Counted from the first letter of the stretch, positions 51,900 through 62,066 are shown. The stretch is DNA of 64,000 nucleotides from Paenibacillus xylanexedens (GCF_001908275.1 NZ_CP018620.1:930001-994000), one strand, 5' to 3'. Made by a program: numbers and translations. The notes: generated from the sequence alone by a model not told the origin.

Positions 51900-52342
51900 T
51901 CACGATTCGCTGTTTCTTACCATAACGAACGGTACTGTTCCTGCCCGGGGGCGGTTTGCCTCCGACAATTTTCCCACTTAAATTCATTATACGAGAAAAC
52001 GATGATTGGATCTCCCGCTTAACCACTCGATCAACACACTGTCAGTAGCAAGAATTATGCTCGTACATATCGTAATTTTTGCTCAGAAGTATGCGTATCT
52101 CAAGCTAGATGTGTATCAGCGTCTTTTGTGTATTAAGATCCTTCGTTTCCTTCGCTTCACGCCCATCCGGCACAAACTCCAACTTATTATCTGTATCTCG
52201 AACATATTATAAAGCGTACTCCTTGCGGTTCCATTTACGGGGGCCTCCACACGCAGCATTCACCCAACATTCACAACAATCCAGATCCCCAAAGCCTCAT
52301 TCTACTTCACTCAGTCAAGCCATCCCCAAGCGATAAAAAGAG
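51900..52342. other. non-coding stretch of about 440 bp
   Basis: No supported gene. GGGGGCGG...CCTCCG near 51946-51964 may end the upstream gene. The rest (52000-52340) shows no hairpin, repeat or gene I can support. Confidence 0.45.
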
Positions 52343-52372
52343 TTGAGCCTCCTCCATACACGGTCCTATAAT
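52343..52372 (+). promoter_or_regulatory. promoter of the yesM-like operon
   Basis: TTGAGC (52343-52348), 18-bp spacer, TATAAT (52367-52372). About 100 bp before the GTG start. Confidence 0.7.
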
Positions 52373-52385
52373 ATACAATTGTATA
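52372..52385. promoter_or_regulatory. palindrome at the yesM transcription start
   Basis: TATACAATTGTATA is a perfect 14-bp palindrome directly next to the -10 box, i.e. over the expected start point. Candidate operator. Confidence 0.5.
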
Positions 52386-52472
52386 AAATCCGAGATAGTG
52401 GTGGGTGTCACAACAGGTCATCCGATCCCAACCGTTAAACTCATCACACCTCGGAACCAAAGGAGGTTTACA

Positions 52473-54584
52473 GTGCAAAACAGAGCAAAGGATGCAACAA
52501 CAGAGGTAGCAGAAGTAGCAGAAGCGGCAGAAGAAGATGCAACGATTGAAGCGAAAGCAACAGCAAAAGAAACAGTCCAATCAGATGCCGAGACCAATGC
52601 AGAAGTAAACGCAAATACAAAAGCGAACACCAGTGCAATGAAGAACAATTGGACTCCCCGTTTCAAAGAGTTCATTCGACGCAAGCCCAAGACGCTGGCT
52701 TTTAAAATCCCGTTTGCCTACTTTGTCATTATTCTGCTAACGGTGGCGTTCAGTGCGTTGGTGTTGAATCGAATCTCGGAAAGTGACGCGCAGCGAAAGA
52801 TCAATGAAGCATCATTGCAGACGATAACATCCATTGAGACCAACGTTAATCTGATGATCGAGAACGTGAACAATTATTCGAAAATGATTTTCTCCGATCC
52901 CAACTTGCAGAACCTGCTGCGGCAGGGCAACGTGTATTCCAATTTACAAACACAGTCCAAGGTCAGCGCTTATTTGACCAATCTTATGCAAGCGGTTCCA
53001 ATTATTGATTCAGTATATATTTACGATAATTCGGGGCACCGATTCTCGGTTGGTACACAGGAATGGCCTACGTTTATGGAAGCAAATGTGAAGGAAGCGC
53101 CATGGTACGAACAGGCATTGAAGCACAACGGACGATATCTGCTCAGGCTGAATGGTGGCAATAACGACAGTGGGGTCTCGACGACGGGGGAGAATGATGG
53201 GCAAGACGTGGTTTCGTTTATTCGCCTCATCCGGGATTTGGATGATACGTCTCCGCTTGGATTTTTGGTCATGAACATCAAGGGCAAATCCATTGCTCAG
53301 GCCTATGCCAACCTGTCTGCACCGGATTCATTTCAGGTCGCCATTCTGGATGAGCATCAGCGGGTGATCGCAACCAATGCAACCGATGGAAAGAAGGCCG
53401 TGCCTGCTGTATCCGACGCATCCATGTCTTCGGCTTCTGGACAGGAAGGGATGCACGAGATGTTAGAGGCCAATCAGGCCAAGTTAAAACAAACATTTCA
53501 AGAGCAATCCTCCGGCTTCATCACCTTGCAATCGGGTGGTCAGGAATATGCGGTGACCTATCGTTCGGCTGGTGATGATCAGTGGAAATTCATCAGCATG
53601 AGCCCATACCGGGCTACCGATACCCGTAATAAATCCATGGTGCTGCTTGCGCTAATATTACTCGCAGTGAACGGGACTGTCTTTTTTGTCAGTTCATTCA
53701 TCATCTCGCGCAGTGTCATCAAGCCGATTCACAAGCTGCTTCGTGCCATGCAAAAAGCGTCAAGCGGCAACTTCCGCAAAGTGACGGTTGAGCTGAACAG
53801 CTACGAGTTCGCACAGCTATATGGCGGATACAACCAGATGATTGAGCAGATTGAGCAGATGCTGAAACGCATCATTCAGGAGCAGCAAACGATCCGCCGA
53901 GCAGAGCTGAATACACTTCAGGCGCAGATCAAGCCGCATTTTCTATACAACACACTTGATTCTATTACCTCCCTGGCTATGTCGGGCATGAACGATAAGG
54001 TATGTGAGTTGCTAGAAGCGCTTGGAAGTTACTATCGGCTGAGTGTCAGCAAAGGCCGTGAACTAATTACGCTGCACGAAGAGGTTGAGATTGTACGCAA
54101 TTATCTGACGATCCAGCAGGTACGATACCCCGGTGTATTTGAGGTGCAGTACGATATTGCTCCAGATTGTGAGCGCGTGATGATTCCCAAGCTTGTGCTC
54201 CAGCCGTTGGTGGAAAATTCGCTGTATCACGGTATTCGTCCCAAAGGCAGCCCAGGCACGATACGCATTCAAGCTTGTCGATCCAAGGAGGGAGTAGTTC
54301 TAACGATCACTGACGACGGAGTCGGCATGTCCGAGGAAGAAGTGAAGCAGATTCAACGAACAGAAATGAACAGGTCTAATCGCTCGAACTCATCTAACCC
54401 ATCTAACTCTTCTAATCCTACCTATAACGCTAAACACAATCCAAGCTTTGGCTTATGGGGGACGATGGAGCGACTTCGCATTTTTTATGACAGAGAAGAT
54501 GGACTCAAGCTGCAGAGCGAGGTTGGAAAAGGAACAACCATTATCATAACGATCCCGAAGGGAGCCGATGAATCATGGAACTAA
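52473..54584 (+). CDS. yesM: YesM-like sensor histidine kinase
   Basis: 703 aa from GTG 52473 (AAAGGAGG upstream). Low-complexity Ala/Glu/Thr N-terminus (about 55 residues), TM1 at about 71-92, a large extracellular dCache-like sensor, TM2 near 418-440, HAMP, then the His_kinase box QIKPHFLYNTLDSI and the HATPase with ITDDGVGM and FGLWGTMERL. A N/S-rich insert lies between the ATPase motifs. Phosphorylates the YesN-like regulator; the sensor probably feels sugars. Confidence 0.92.
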   Translation: MQNRAKDATTEVAEVAEAAEEDATIEAKATAKETVQSDAETNAEVNANTKANTSAMKNNWTPRFKEFIRRKPKTLAFKIPFAYFVIILLTVAFSALVLNRISESDAQRKINEASLQTITSIETNVNLMIENVNNYSKMIFSDPNLQNLLRQGNVYSNLQTQSKVSAYLTNLMQAVPIIDSVYIYDNSGHRFSVGTQEWPTFMEANVKEAPWYEQALKHNGRYLLRLNGGNNDSGVSTTGENDGQDVVSFIRLIRDLDDTSPLGFLVMNIKGKSIAQAYANLSAPDSFQVAILDEHQRVIATNATDGKKAVPAVSDASMSSASGQEGMHEMLEANQAKLKQTFQEQSSGFITLQSGGQEYAVTYRSAGDDQWKFISMSPYRATDTRNKSMVLLALILLAVNGTVFFVSSFIISRSVIKPIHKLLRAMQKASSGNFRKVTVELNSYEFAQLYGGYNQMIEQIEQMLKRIIQEQQTIRRAELNTLQAQIKPHFLYNTLDSITSLAMSGMNDKVCELLEALGSYYRLSVSKGRELITLHEEVEIVRNYLTIQQVRYPGVFEVQYDIAPDCERVMIPKLVLQPLVENSLYHGIRPKGSPGTIRIQACRSKEGVVLTITDDGVGMSEEEVKQIQRTEMNRSNRSNSSNPSNSSNPTYNAKHNPSFGLWGTMERLRIFYDREDGLKLQSEVGKGTTIIITIPKGADESWN

Positions 54585-56341
54585 CTGTGGAACCATTAAA
54601 GGTATTGATTGTGGATGATGAGTACCTCATCCGAAATCTGCTGCGCATGCGTATCGATTGGGAGCAGCAAGGCATGACCATCATTGGCGAGGCCTCCGAT
54701 GCTGAAGAGGCTTTGAACCAGGTTGAGCTGTTGCGTCCAGACATCGTGTTCACGGACATATACATGCCAAAGATGGACGGCATTGAACTGAGCGGCATCC
54801 TTATGGAGCGTTACCCAAACATAAAGATCGTGGTTGTGACGGGACATGATGAATTTGAGTATGCTCGTCAGAGTGTGAAGCTGGGCATATCCGATTTTAT
54901 TTTGAAACCCATCCGTGCTTCTGAATTATTACAAGTTACGGCGAAGCTGCGAGCGGCGATCGAGCAGGAGATGGGGCGTGAGTACGAGCTGATGAAACTG
55001 CGGGAGGAGATGAAGCAGAGCCTGCCTTATCTCAGGGAGAGGTTTGTAAATCAATGGTTAAGTGACGTGATACCTGAGGATGAACTACAAGAGAAGGCGC
55101 GTTTCTTTGACATTCCTATCTCGTCTGGTGAACCAGGATCACGCATCGCAGTAATGGAGGTGGAGGTTGCTGTACCGCAAGCGAAGATAGCTGCACCAGA
55201 GGTATATCCACATCTGTCCGAACCATATCACCAAACACCCCAAACATACCAAGTAAAACGAGGGCCTCAGCAACAACAACATCAACACGTTCAGCCCCAA
55301 TTAAGCCAGCATCAGACAGAAGCTGATCCACATACTGCCGAGGAAATACATATTCTGCTGCGAATGGTAGGGATGAAGCAGGTGCAGGTTTTTTATCCGG
55401 AGGATTCGCAAACGATTATCGTCATGGACCCGCATAACCGGATAGTTGTGCTCTCACTTGGTGCGGATACGGAATTTGCCGTTCAGGTACAGCAGCTTCA
55501 GGAAGAACTTCAACATACGCTTAAGCTCGAAGGGTGTGAAGTTGATGTGACCGTAGGGATTGGGCAATGGCAATCAGGATGGGGAAGGGCCTGTGTGGGA
55601 TACCGGGAAGCTTGTCGTGCACTTGATTATCAGGCGTTTGTGGGAAAAAATCAGGTCATTTGCTTCGAGGATCTGGTCATCGAAGGCGGGAAAAGGCCCT
55701 ACCACTCGGATGCTCAGCTGCTCCAACAACTGCAATTTTACGTCAGTGTTGGTGCGGGGGAAGAAGCCGTATTGTTGCTGGAGCGTATGCTGTCTCTGCC
55801 GTTTTCGGACGTTTCACAGTTTCGGATGGCAGCCATGGACGTGGTTACGGAGTGCCAGCGTGCTGCCATAGAGCAGCAGATTGAGGGAGAGCACGCATTG
55901 AACAAAGAGGCCGTTGCGGCCATTTTTACAGCAGATCATTTGCCCGAACTAAAAAGCATGCTGGAGCAGCATGTCCGCACCGTATCGGATGTCATACAAG
56001 CCAAGCGACAGGCCAAGGAAGGCAATCTGATCGACCGGGTGATCGCTTATCTTGAAGAGAATATGGGCAATCCGGAAGTGGGGCTTTCCAGCACCGCGGC
56101 TGCTTTTTACGTAAGTTCGGGCCATCTGGGGCGGCTGATGAAAAAAGAAACCGGGCAGACATTTGTGGAATATCTGACCCAACTCCGCATGAAGAAGGCT
56201 GAAACGCTGCTGAAACAGACGGATATGAAAGGATATGAGATTGGGGAGCAGGTAGGCATCCCGGACCCACACTATTTCAGCGTCTTGTTCAAAAAACATA
56301 TTGGCCGATCCATGAATGAGTATCGGAATGTAAAAACCTGA
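54575..56341 (+). CDS. yesN: YesN-like response regulator with AraC HTH
   Basis: 588 aa. Receiver domain 1-130 with DD at 14-15 and phosphoacceptor D61 in FTDIYMP, K in LKPI. The centre is unusual: Q/H-rich insert at about 225-250. AraC-type HTH at about 485-585 (STAAAFYVSSGHLGRLMKK, VGIPDPHYFSVLFKKHIG). Overlaps the kinase by 10 bp. Likely activates the ABC genes just downstream. Confidence 0.93.
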   Translation: MELTVEPLKVLIVDDEYLIRNLLRMRIDWEQQGMTIIGEASDAEEALNQVELLRPDIVFTDIYMPKMDGIELSGILMERYPNIKIVVVTGHDEFEYARQSVKLGISDFILKPIRASELLQVTAKLRAAIEQEMGREYELMKLREEMKQSLPYLRERFVNQWLSDVIPEDELQEKARFFDIPISSGEPGSRIAVMEVEVAVPQAKIAAPEVYPHLSEPYHQTPQTYQVKRGPQQQQHQHVQPQLSQHQTEADPHTAEEIHILLRMVGMKQVQVFYPEDSQTIIVMDPHNRIVVLSLGADTEFAVQVQQLQEELQHTLKLEGCEVDVTVGIGQWQSGWGRACVGYREACRALDYQAFVGKNQVICFEDLVIEGGKRPYHSDAQLLQQLQFYVSVGAGEEAVLLLERMLSLPFSDVSQFRMAAMDVVTECQRAAIEQQIEGEHALNKEAVAAIFTADHLPELKSMLEQHVRTVSDVIQAKRQAKEGNLIDRVIAYLEENMGNPEVGLSSTAAAFYVSSGHLGRLMKKETGQTFVEYLTQLRMKKAETLLKQTDMKGYEIGEQVGIPDPHYFSVLFKKHIGRSMNEYRNVKT

Positions 56342-56531
56342 AAAACGAGAATGCAAAAGGGGGAGTGTGGGGGAGTGCAGAGAAGGTTTGAGCGTAAACT
56401 CACTTCCACTTCCAGTTCCATATATGTTCGAATATTACAAATCGATGCCTGTTTTCTAAATGGAGAACAAAGCACAGTTTGCCTAAAATATGGGCTAGAA
56501 CCAACTAAAACGCATAGGGAGGTCCATAGAG

Positions 56532-57845
56532 ATGAAAGCGCTAATAAAAAAATCAGCAAGTCTAATTCTGACTCTGGGAATTGTAAGCAGTCTGGCGGCA
56601 TGTTCATCCGGTTCGTCCGGTGGTACACAGGGGGAAAGTAATGGCAAGATCAAGCTGACGCTATGGGATCAATCGGTTGGCAATACCGATCCTTCGGCCA
56701 AGCTGCTGCCCGAGATTGTTGAGAAATGGAACAGCGAGCATCCGGACATCCAGGTTGAACGTACGGGCACGACAGGAGAACAGTATAAAACCAAAGTCAA
56801 AACATCGATTGCGGCTGGTGAAGCGCCAGACCTGTTCTATGGCATGGGTGGCGGCAGCTTCATGCAGCCATACATCAAATCCGGCAATGTGCTGGAAATC
56901 TCAAGTTACCTGACAGACGATATCAAAGAACGAATGGGGCCGGGTATGGCGGAGGCCATCAATATGGACGGCAAAATCTACACATTGCCCGTGTATACCC
57001 ATATCGCCAACCTTTACGTGAATACGGAATTGTTCGAGCAGGCGGGTGCCAAGATTCCGACCACATATAACGAACTGCTGGATGCAGTCACCAAGCTGAA
57101 AGCGGCAGGAATTACCCCGGCTGTGATTGGAGAGAAGGATCGCTGGCCGGGCATGTACTGGTACGACATTATTGCGATGCGTCAGGCAGGCAATGCTGCG
57201 GTGATGGAAGCCTTTAAAGATCCGTCGAAGTGGGATTCGCCCGATTTTGTTGCCGCTGCCACCAAAATGCAGCAGCTTGCGCAAGCAGGAGCGTTCAACA
57301 GCAGCATGTTCAGCATGAGCTATGACGAGATGCTTGGGGCATTTAATGCAGGCAACGGGGCGATGATGTTCCAGGCCAACTGGGTGAATGCAGGAATTGA
57401 GGACCCCTCCTCCGCAGTCAAAGGAAAAGTGAAAGTGATTCCGTTCCCGGTATTTGAAGATGGCAAAGGCACAAATACCGAAATCTTCGGCGGAGCCGTC
57501 GATGGTTTCTACATCAACCAGAATACCAAGCATTCGAAGGAAGCCGTGGAATTCCTCATGTATCTGAGCGAGCAGCTTGGTACACAAGGTTTCCTGGCTG
57601 GAGCCGGCCTGCCAAGCTGGAAAACAGATGCACTCGACACGTCCAGCCTGTCCTCCCTAGATTTGTCTGCGGCAGATATTATGAAAACGGCGACCTCATT
57701 CATCGCGTGGTGGGATAACATTCTGCCAGCGGAGTCTGCCGAAGCGCACAAAAACTTGATTGCCCAGCTGCTTGCCGGCGATGTAACACCGGAGGAGTTC
57801 TGCAAACAGATGGCACAGCTCAAACCAACAGAGCTAAGTCTATAG
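56532..57845 (+). CDS. sugar ABC transporter substrate-binding lipoprotein
   Basis: 437 aa; signal peptide with lipobox LAAC (Cys24) for anchoring. Family 1 extracellular solute-binding protein: LTLWDQSVGNTD, YKTKVKTSIAAGEAPDLFYG, and NAGNGAMMFQANW. ATG after AGGGAGG. Binds an oligosaccharide or sugar for the CUT1 transporter. A cytosolic ATPase (MsmK-like) is not in the window. Confidence 0.93.
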   Translation: MKALIKKSASLILTLGIVSSLAACSSGSSGGTQGESNGKIKLTLWDQSVGNTDPSAKLLPEIVEKWNSEHPDIQVERTGTTGEQYKTKVKTSIAAGEAPDLFYGMGGGSFMQPYIKSGNVLEISSYLTDDIKERMGPGMAEAINMDGKIYTLPVYTHIANLYVNTELFEQAGAKIPTTYNELLDAVTKLKAAGITPAVIGEKDRWPGMYWYDIIAMRQAGNAAVMEAFKDPSKWDSPDFVAAATKMQQLAQAGAFNSSMFSMSYDEMLGAFNAGNGAMMFQANWVNAGIEDPSSAVKGKVKVIPFPVFEDGKGTNTEIFGGAVDGFYINQNTKHSKEAVEFLMYLSEQLGTQGFLAGAGLPSWKTDALDTSSLSSLDLSAADIMKTATSFIAWWDNILPAESAEAHKNLIAQLLAGDVTPEEFCKQMAQLKPTELSL

Positions 57846-58003
57846 AAAACAGGTAGGCAGCTATACGTGCTTGTAAGCTTAAATGCTTACAGACCCTAGG
57901 TCCTTACACTACAAGTCTTTGCAAATTACCTGTGAATATCTTGCGCATAGACCTTGTGAGCTTGCCAAGCTGAAGCCTGCTAACAATGAAGATGAACCCA
58001 AAC

Positions 58004-58036
58004 AAGGCGTGGTCCGGAATATCCCGGTCACGCCTT
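58004..58036 (+). promoter_or_regulatory. intercistronic hairpin between binding protein and permeases
   Basis: AAGGCGTG pairs with CACGCCTT and an inner CCGG-CCGG pairs. No T-run; the ribosome site of the permease lies just after. Such hairpins protect the upstream mRNA and give high binding-protein to permease ratio. Confidence 0.62.
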
Positions 58037-58052
58037 TGAGAGGAGAACAACA

Positions 58053-58922
58053 ATGAACTCTGTATTTTCCAATAAAGGTACGATAGCCGTCTTTGTACTG
58101 CCCACACTGATTCTCTTCTGCGGCATTGTGCTCATTCCGATCTTTGTCTCCAGTTATTACAGTCTGCTGGATTGGAACGGCGTAGGCAGGGGTACATTTA
58201 TCGGCCTGGACAACTATGTAGAGATGTTTAATGATACCCGTGTGCTGAATTCAATCAAGAACTCCCTGTTATTCGCAGGTGCTTCGGTGTTCATTCAACT
58301 GCCGATCTCGCTGGTGCTCGCACTGATTCTGGCGTCCAACGTCAAGGGGGAAGGTTTCTACCGGACCGTATATTTCATCCCGGTGTTGATCTCAACGGTG
58401 GTTATTGCCCAGTTGTGGTCAAAAATCTACAATGCCGATTACGGCCTGCTGAACGTGCTGCTGCAAAGTATCGGTTTATCCAGCCTGGCGCAGGACTGGC
58501 TGGGGCAGAAGGACACCGCGCTGGCGGCATCTTTTATTCCAACCTTGTGGCAGTACGTGGGGTATCACATGTTGCTGATGTATGCAGGAGCAAAGTCCGT
58601 GTCTCAGGATGTGCTCGAAGCTGCTCGAATGGATGGTGCTTCCCGTGTTCGGACGGCGTGGTCCATTATGATCCCGCTGATGAAGCCAATTTTGAAGGTA
58701 AGCCTTGTTTTTTCGGTCATCGGCGCATTCAAGGTGTTTGACCTGATCTATGTGCTAACGGGCGGCGGGCCATTTTATACCACTGAAGTGCCAAGCACGC
58801 TGATGTACGCTACCATTTTTGATACGTTCCGGTACGGATATGGCAGTGCGATCTCGGTCTTTATTATTGTGGAGTGTCTGGTGTGTACGATCCTCATTAA
58901 TTCATTGTTCAAAACGGAGTAG
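58053..58922 (+). CDS. sugar ABC permease (MalF/UgpA type)
   Basis: 289 aa, six predicted helices; EAARMDGASRVRTAWSIMIP is the EAA loop that contacts the ATPase. GAGAGGAG precedes the ATG. Forms the channel with the next gene. Confidence 0.93.
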   Translation: MNSVFSNKGTIAVFVLPTLILFCGIVLIPIFVSSYYSLLDWNGVGRGTFIGLDNYVEMFNDTRVLNSIKNSLLFAGASVFIQLPISLVLALILASNVKGEGFYRTVYFIPVLISTVVIAQLWSKIYNADYGLLNVLLQSIGLSSLAQDWLGQKDTALAASFIPTLWQYVGYHMLLMYAGAKSVSQDVLEAARMDGASRVRTAWSIMIPLMKPILKVSLVFSVIGAFKVFDLIYVLTGGGPFYTTEVPSTLMYATIFDTFRYGYGSAISVFIIVECLVCTILINSLFKTE

Positions 58923-58937
58923 AGGGAGGCATAAGGC

Positions 58938-59813
58938 ATGAGTACCGTAGAAGTCATGTTGCAAAAAAAGCCCAAGCCGAGGTCCATCTCCGGACCGATC
59001 GGGAAAGTGTTCCTGCAAGCGTTTCTGATCCTCGTTGCGATTGTGCAGATTTACCCGCTCATCTGGCTGGCGCTGTTTTCCCTGAAGGATAATAGTGAGA
59101 TCTTCAGCGGTGATGTAGCCGGGTTGCCCAAAGCGTTTCTGTGGAGCAACTACACCAAAGCAATGTCCGACGGCCATGTGCTGACCTATTTTATGAATAG
59201 TGTGCTGGTTACTGCGGCCTCCATTGTCTTGGTACTGATCCTGTCCTCCATGACGGGATACGCAATCACAAGAATGAACTGGAAGCTCAGCGGGTTGACG
59301 ATGACGATTATTTTGCTGGGCATGATGGTGCCGATTCATGCGGCGCTGCTGCCATTGTTTATTATTTTGAAGAATCTGAGCCTGCTCAACAGTTACTGGT
59401 CTCTGATCATTCCTTATGTGGCATTTGGCATTCCGATGGCTGTATTCATTCTGGGCAGTTTTTTCAAAGGTATCCCAAGAGAGATGGAGGAGTCGGCGGT
59501 TATCGACGGCTGCGGCATATACCGGACGTTTTTCTCCATTATCCTGCCTCTGGTAACCCCGGCTATATCAACGGTAGCCATCTTCACATTTCTGTCATGC
59601 TGGAATGAGCTGATGTTTGCAGTTACGTTTATCAATAACACGGCTTACCAGACGTTGACGGTGGGTATGATGTCGATGGTGGGAACGTACATTACGCAAT
59701 GGGGTATCATTGGTGCTGGACTGATGATTACGACAGTGCCAACGGTGGTCATCTATCTGCTGCTGAACAAACAGGTGCAGAAGAGTATGATCGCAGGTGC
59801 AATCAAAGGTTAG
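58938..59813 (+). CDS. sugar ABC permease (MalG/UgpE type)
   Basis: 291 aa, six helices; EMEESAVIDGCGIYRTFFSI is the EAA loop, and IWLALFSLKDNSEIF the N-terminal periplasmic segment. GGGAGG before the ATG. Completes the CUT1 permease pair. About 190 bp follow with no feature I can support. Confidence 0.93.
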   Translation: MSTVEVMLQKKPKPRSISGPIGKVFLQAFLILVAIVQIYPLIWLALFSLKDNSEIFSGDVAGLPKAFLWSNYTKAMSDGHVLTYFMNSVLVTAASIVLVLILSSMTGYAITRMNWKLSGLTMTIILLGMMVPIHAALLPLFIILKNLSLLNSYWSLIIPYVAFGIPMAVFILGSFFKGIPREMEESAVIDGCGIYRTFFSIILPLVTPAISTVAIFTFLSCWNELMFAVTFINNTAYQTLTVGMMSMVGTYITQWGIIGAGLMITTVPTVVIYLLLNKQVQKSMIAGAIKG

Positions 59814-59999
59814 CTGGAGGCTGGACTGGAGGGCGTGGCGGTAGAAGGGCTTGCTGCTCGTGCGCTGTACTCTCTTTCTGGTGGATATCGGCTTGATTTG
59901 GGATTTCTCAAGGTGTGATCTCTGGACTAGACCGGAGCCTGTGGTCATGGAATAATAAGGGGGTATGTAGTAGGCAGTTGCAGAGAGGGGTCATTATTT

Positions 60000-60641
60000 A
60001 TGGTCAATATCGCGATGGTAGAGCAGGAGTCAGTTCGGAAAAAAGTTGTGGCGTTCACGTTTGATGATGGGCCGCATCCGGTGTATACACCTCAAGTGCT
60101 TGAGATATTCCGCCGTGCGGGTGGGCAGGCGACGTTTTTCATGATTGGCCAAGAGATGGAGACTCACCCGGAGATTGCGGTGGAGGTGCATCGTGAAGGG
60201 CATGAGATTGCCAACCATACGTACACGCATCCAGATCTGACCAAGTTGACACTGGAGGAAGCCGGGGAGGAGCTGCAACGCGCAGAAAATCTTGTTCAAG
60301 AAGTTACGGGGCAACCTGCCCGCTGCTTCCGCCCGCCGTATTTTGGCGTAAACGATGATATACTGTCTCTGGCGGCGGAGCGTGGATATCGGACGATTGG
60401 TGCGGTGAACGGTGATGCGAGGGATTGGGACAATCCCGGTGTTGAGCACATTCTGGAGCATACCCGGTCTGCGGTGAAACCTGGCAGCGTGCTCATATTC
60501 CATGACGGGTACGGGGATCGTTCCCAGACGGTGGAGGCGGTTCGTGTGCTGGTGGAGGAACTGGTCGCGGAAGGGTACCGTTTGGTGACGGTGAGTGAGT
60601 TGTTAGACATTTCTCGTGAGCATGATGAAAAGACGACATAA
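60000..60641 (+). CDS. polysaccharide deacetylase (NodB domain)
   Basis: 213 aa. FTFDDGPHPVYT (motif 1, metal Asp), HEIANHTYTHPDL (His pair), FRPPYFGVN (motif 3), and IFHDGYGD (motif 5). Deacetylates a cell-wall or exopolysaccharide sugar; no signal peptide seen, so it may act on cytoplasmic precursors or be exported differently. GAGAGGGG before ATG. Confidence 0.9.
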   Translation: MVNIAMVEQESVRKKVVAFTFDDGPHPVYTPQVLEIFRRAGGQATFFMIGQEMETHPEIAVEVHREGHEIANHTYTHPDLTKLTLEEAGEELQRAENLVQEVTGQPARCFRPPYFGVNDDILSLAAERGYRTIGAVNGDARDWDNPGVEHILEHTRSAVKPGSVLIFHDGYGDRSQTVEAVRVLVEELVAEGYRLVTVSELLDISREHDEKTT

Positions 60642-60648
60642 TCAAGAG

Positions 60649-60683
60649 GACCCATCATTCTTTGAATGACAGGGTCTTTTTTT
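60649..60683 (+). terminator. Rho-independent terminator
   Basis: GACCC-CATTC stem with GAATG-GGGTC (small internal loops), followed by seven T, just after the deacetylase gene. Confidence 0.85.
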
Positions 60684-60726
60684 AATATATATAATACATA
60701 GGAAGAATGAAGCGGGAGCACAAACT

Positions 60727-60755
60727 TTGCTTGCCCTCTCAAACTACTTTATAAT
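60727..60755 (+). promoter_or_regulatory. candidate promoter of the mechanosensitive channel gene
   Basis: TATAAT at 60750-60755; TTGCTT at 60727-60732 as -35 with 17-bp spacer. The start ATG is at 60790. Confidence 0.55.
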
Positions 60756-60789
60756 AATAGGCTAAACTAGATTATGTCAGGAGGAAACA

Positions 60790-62043
60790 ATGGACTTTAT
60801 CAGAAATCAACTAGAAGAACTCGGCATGAGTGGACCCTCCATTGGCTATCTTTCAAACATCATTATGATTATTTTTATAGCAGTGATCTCGATATTGGCA
60901 AATGTGATTGCTAAGCGAGTGGTACTGAAGACGGTTCATCGTATCGTAAGTAACAACCGTTTCAAGTGGGGCCATATTGTGGTTCAGAAAAATTTATTTC
61001 AGAAGCTGTCGCATCTTGTGCCAGCCATTATAATCTATTATTCTGCTTATATTTTCTCGCCCTATCAGGCCATAATTGAAAAATCAGCAATGACCTATAT
61101 GATTGTCATCATGATTACGGTTCTGAATGCTCTGCTGAATGTCTTCGATGATATCTATCGTACCTATGAGGTGTCGAAGATTCGCCCAATCAAGAGTTAC
61201 ATTCAGGTAGCCAAGATTGTCCTGTTCATTATCGGGGGTATTATCGTCATCTCCAGCCTAATCGGACAGAACCCGCTCATTATCCTCAGTGGACTTGGGG
61301 CGTTATCGGCGGTATTAATGCTCGTATTCAAAGACTCGATCCTGGGCCTCGTGGCGGGTGTACAGCTATCGTCGAACGATATGGTGCGCGTTGGTGACTG
61401 GATCGAGATGCCAAAGTATAATGCGGACGGTGATGTCATCGACATTACACTGAACACGGTAAAGGTTATGAATTTTGATAAAACGATTACGATGATTCCA
61501 AGCTATGCCCTCATTTCGGATTCGTTCCGTAACTGGAGAGGCATGCAGGTGTCCGGCGGCAGAAGGATTAAGCGGAGTATCTATATTGATATCAGCAGTA
61601 TCCGTTTTTGTACGGAAGAGATGGTGGCTGAATTTGAGAAAATCCACTACCTGACTGATTATGTCACGGCAAAATTAAAGGAAATTCAAGCATACAATAT
61701 GGAGCACGAGGTGAATACCGAAAGCAACGTGAACGGCAGACAACTGACAAATGTCGGTGTATTCCGGGAATATATCCATCAATATTTGAGGAATCATCCA
61801 AAAATCAATAAAGATATGACGATGATTGTGCGACAATTAGCACCGGAAGATCGCGGGCTGCCTCTGGAAATCTATGCATTCAGCAATGATATCAACTGGG
61901 GTGTATATGAGAACGTTCAGGCGGATATCTTTGACCATATCTTCGCGGTGGCGTCAACATTTGGACTACGGGCCTTCCAGAATCCAACCGGACATGACAT
62001 TGTGCAACTGAAAGAGGATAAGCAATATGTGCGAGAGTACTAA
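60790..62043 (+). CDS. ybdG: YbdG/MscM-type mechanosensitive channel
   Basis: 417 aa, close to E. coli YbdG (415 aa). Four to five TM helices in residues 15-180; the MscS pore helix region GLGALSAVLMLVFKDSILGL, then VRVGDWIEMPKYNADGDVID. C-terminal domain with YENVQADIFDHIFAV and LRAFQNPTGHD is the YbdG-specific tail. Opens on hypo-osmotic stress. AGGAGG before ATG. Confidence 0.9.
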   Translation: MDFIRNQLEELGMSGPSIGYLSNIIMIIFIAVISILANVIAKRVVLKTVHRIVSNNRFKWGHIVVQKNLFQKLSHLVPAIIIYYSAYIFSPYQAIIEKSAMTYMIVIMITVLNALLNVFDDIYRTYEVSKIRPIKSYIQVAKIVLFIIGGIIVISSLIGQNPLIILSGLGALSAVLMLVFKDSILGLVAGVQLSSNDMVRVGDWIEMPKYNADGDVIDITLNTVKVMNFDKTITMIPSYALISDSFRNWRGMQVSGGRRIKRSIYIDISSIRFCTEEMVAEFEKIHYLTDYVTAKLKEIQAYNMEHEVNTESNVNGRQLTNVGVFREYIHQYLRNHPKINKDMTMIVRQLAPEDRGLPLEIYAFSNDINWGVYENVQADIFDHIFAVASTFGLRAFQNPTGHDIVQLKEDKQYVREY

Positions 62044-62066
62044 GAAGATTTATTAAAATAGATGTG

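Noticed and set aside
56351..56641. Open frame of 96 codons (MQKGECGGVQRR...) before the binding-protein gene
   Set aside because: Overlaps the signal peptide region of the lipoprotein in another frame and has no ribosome site.
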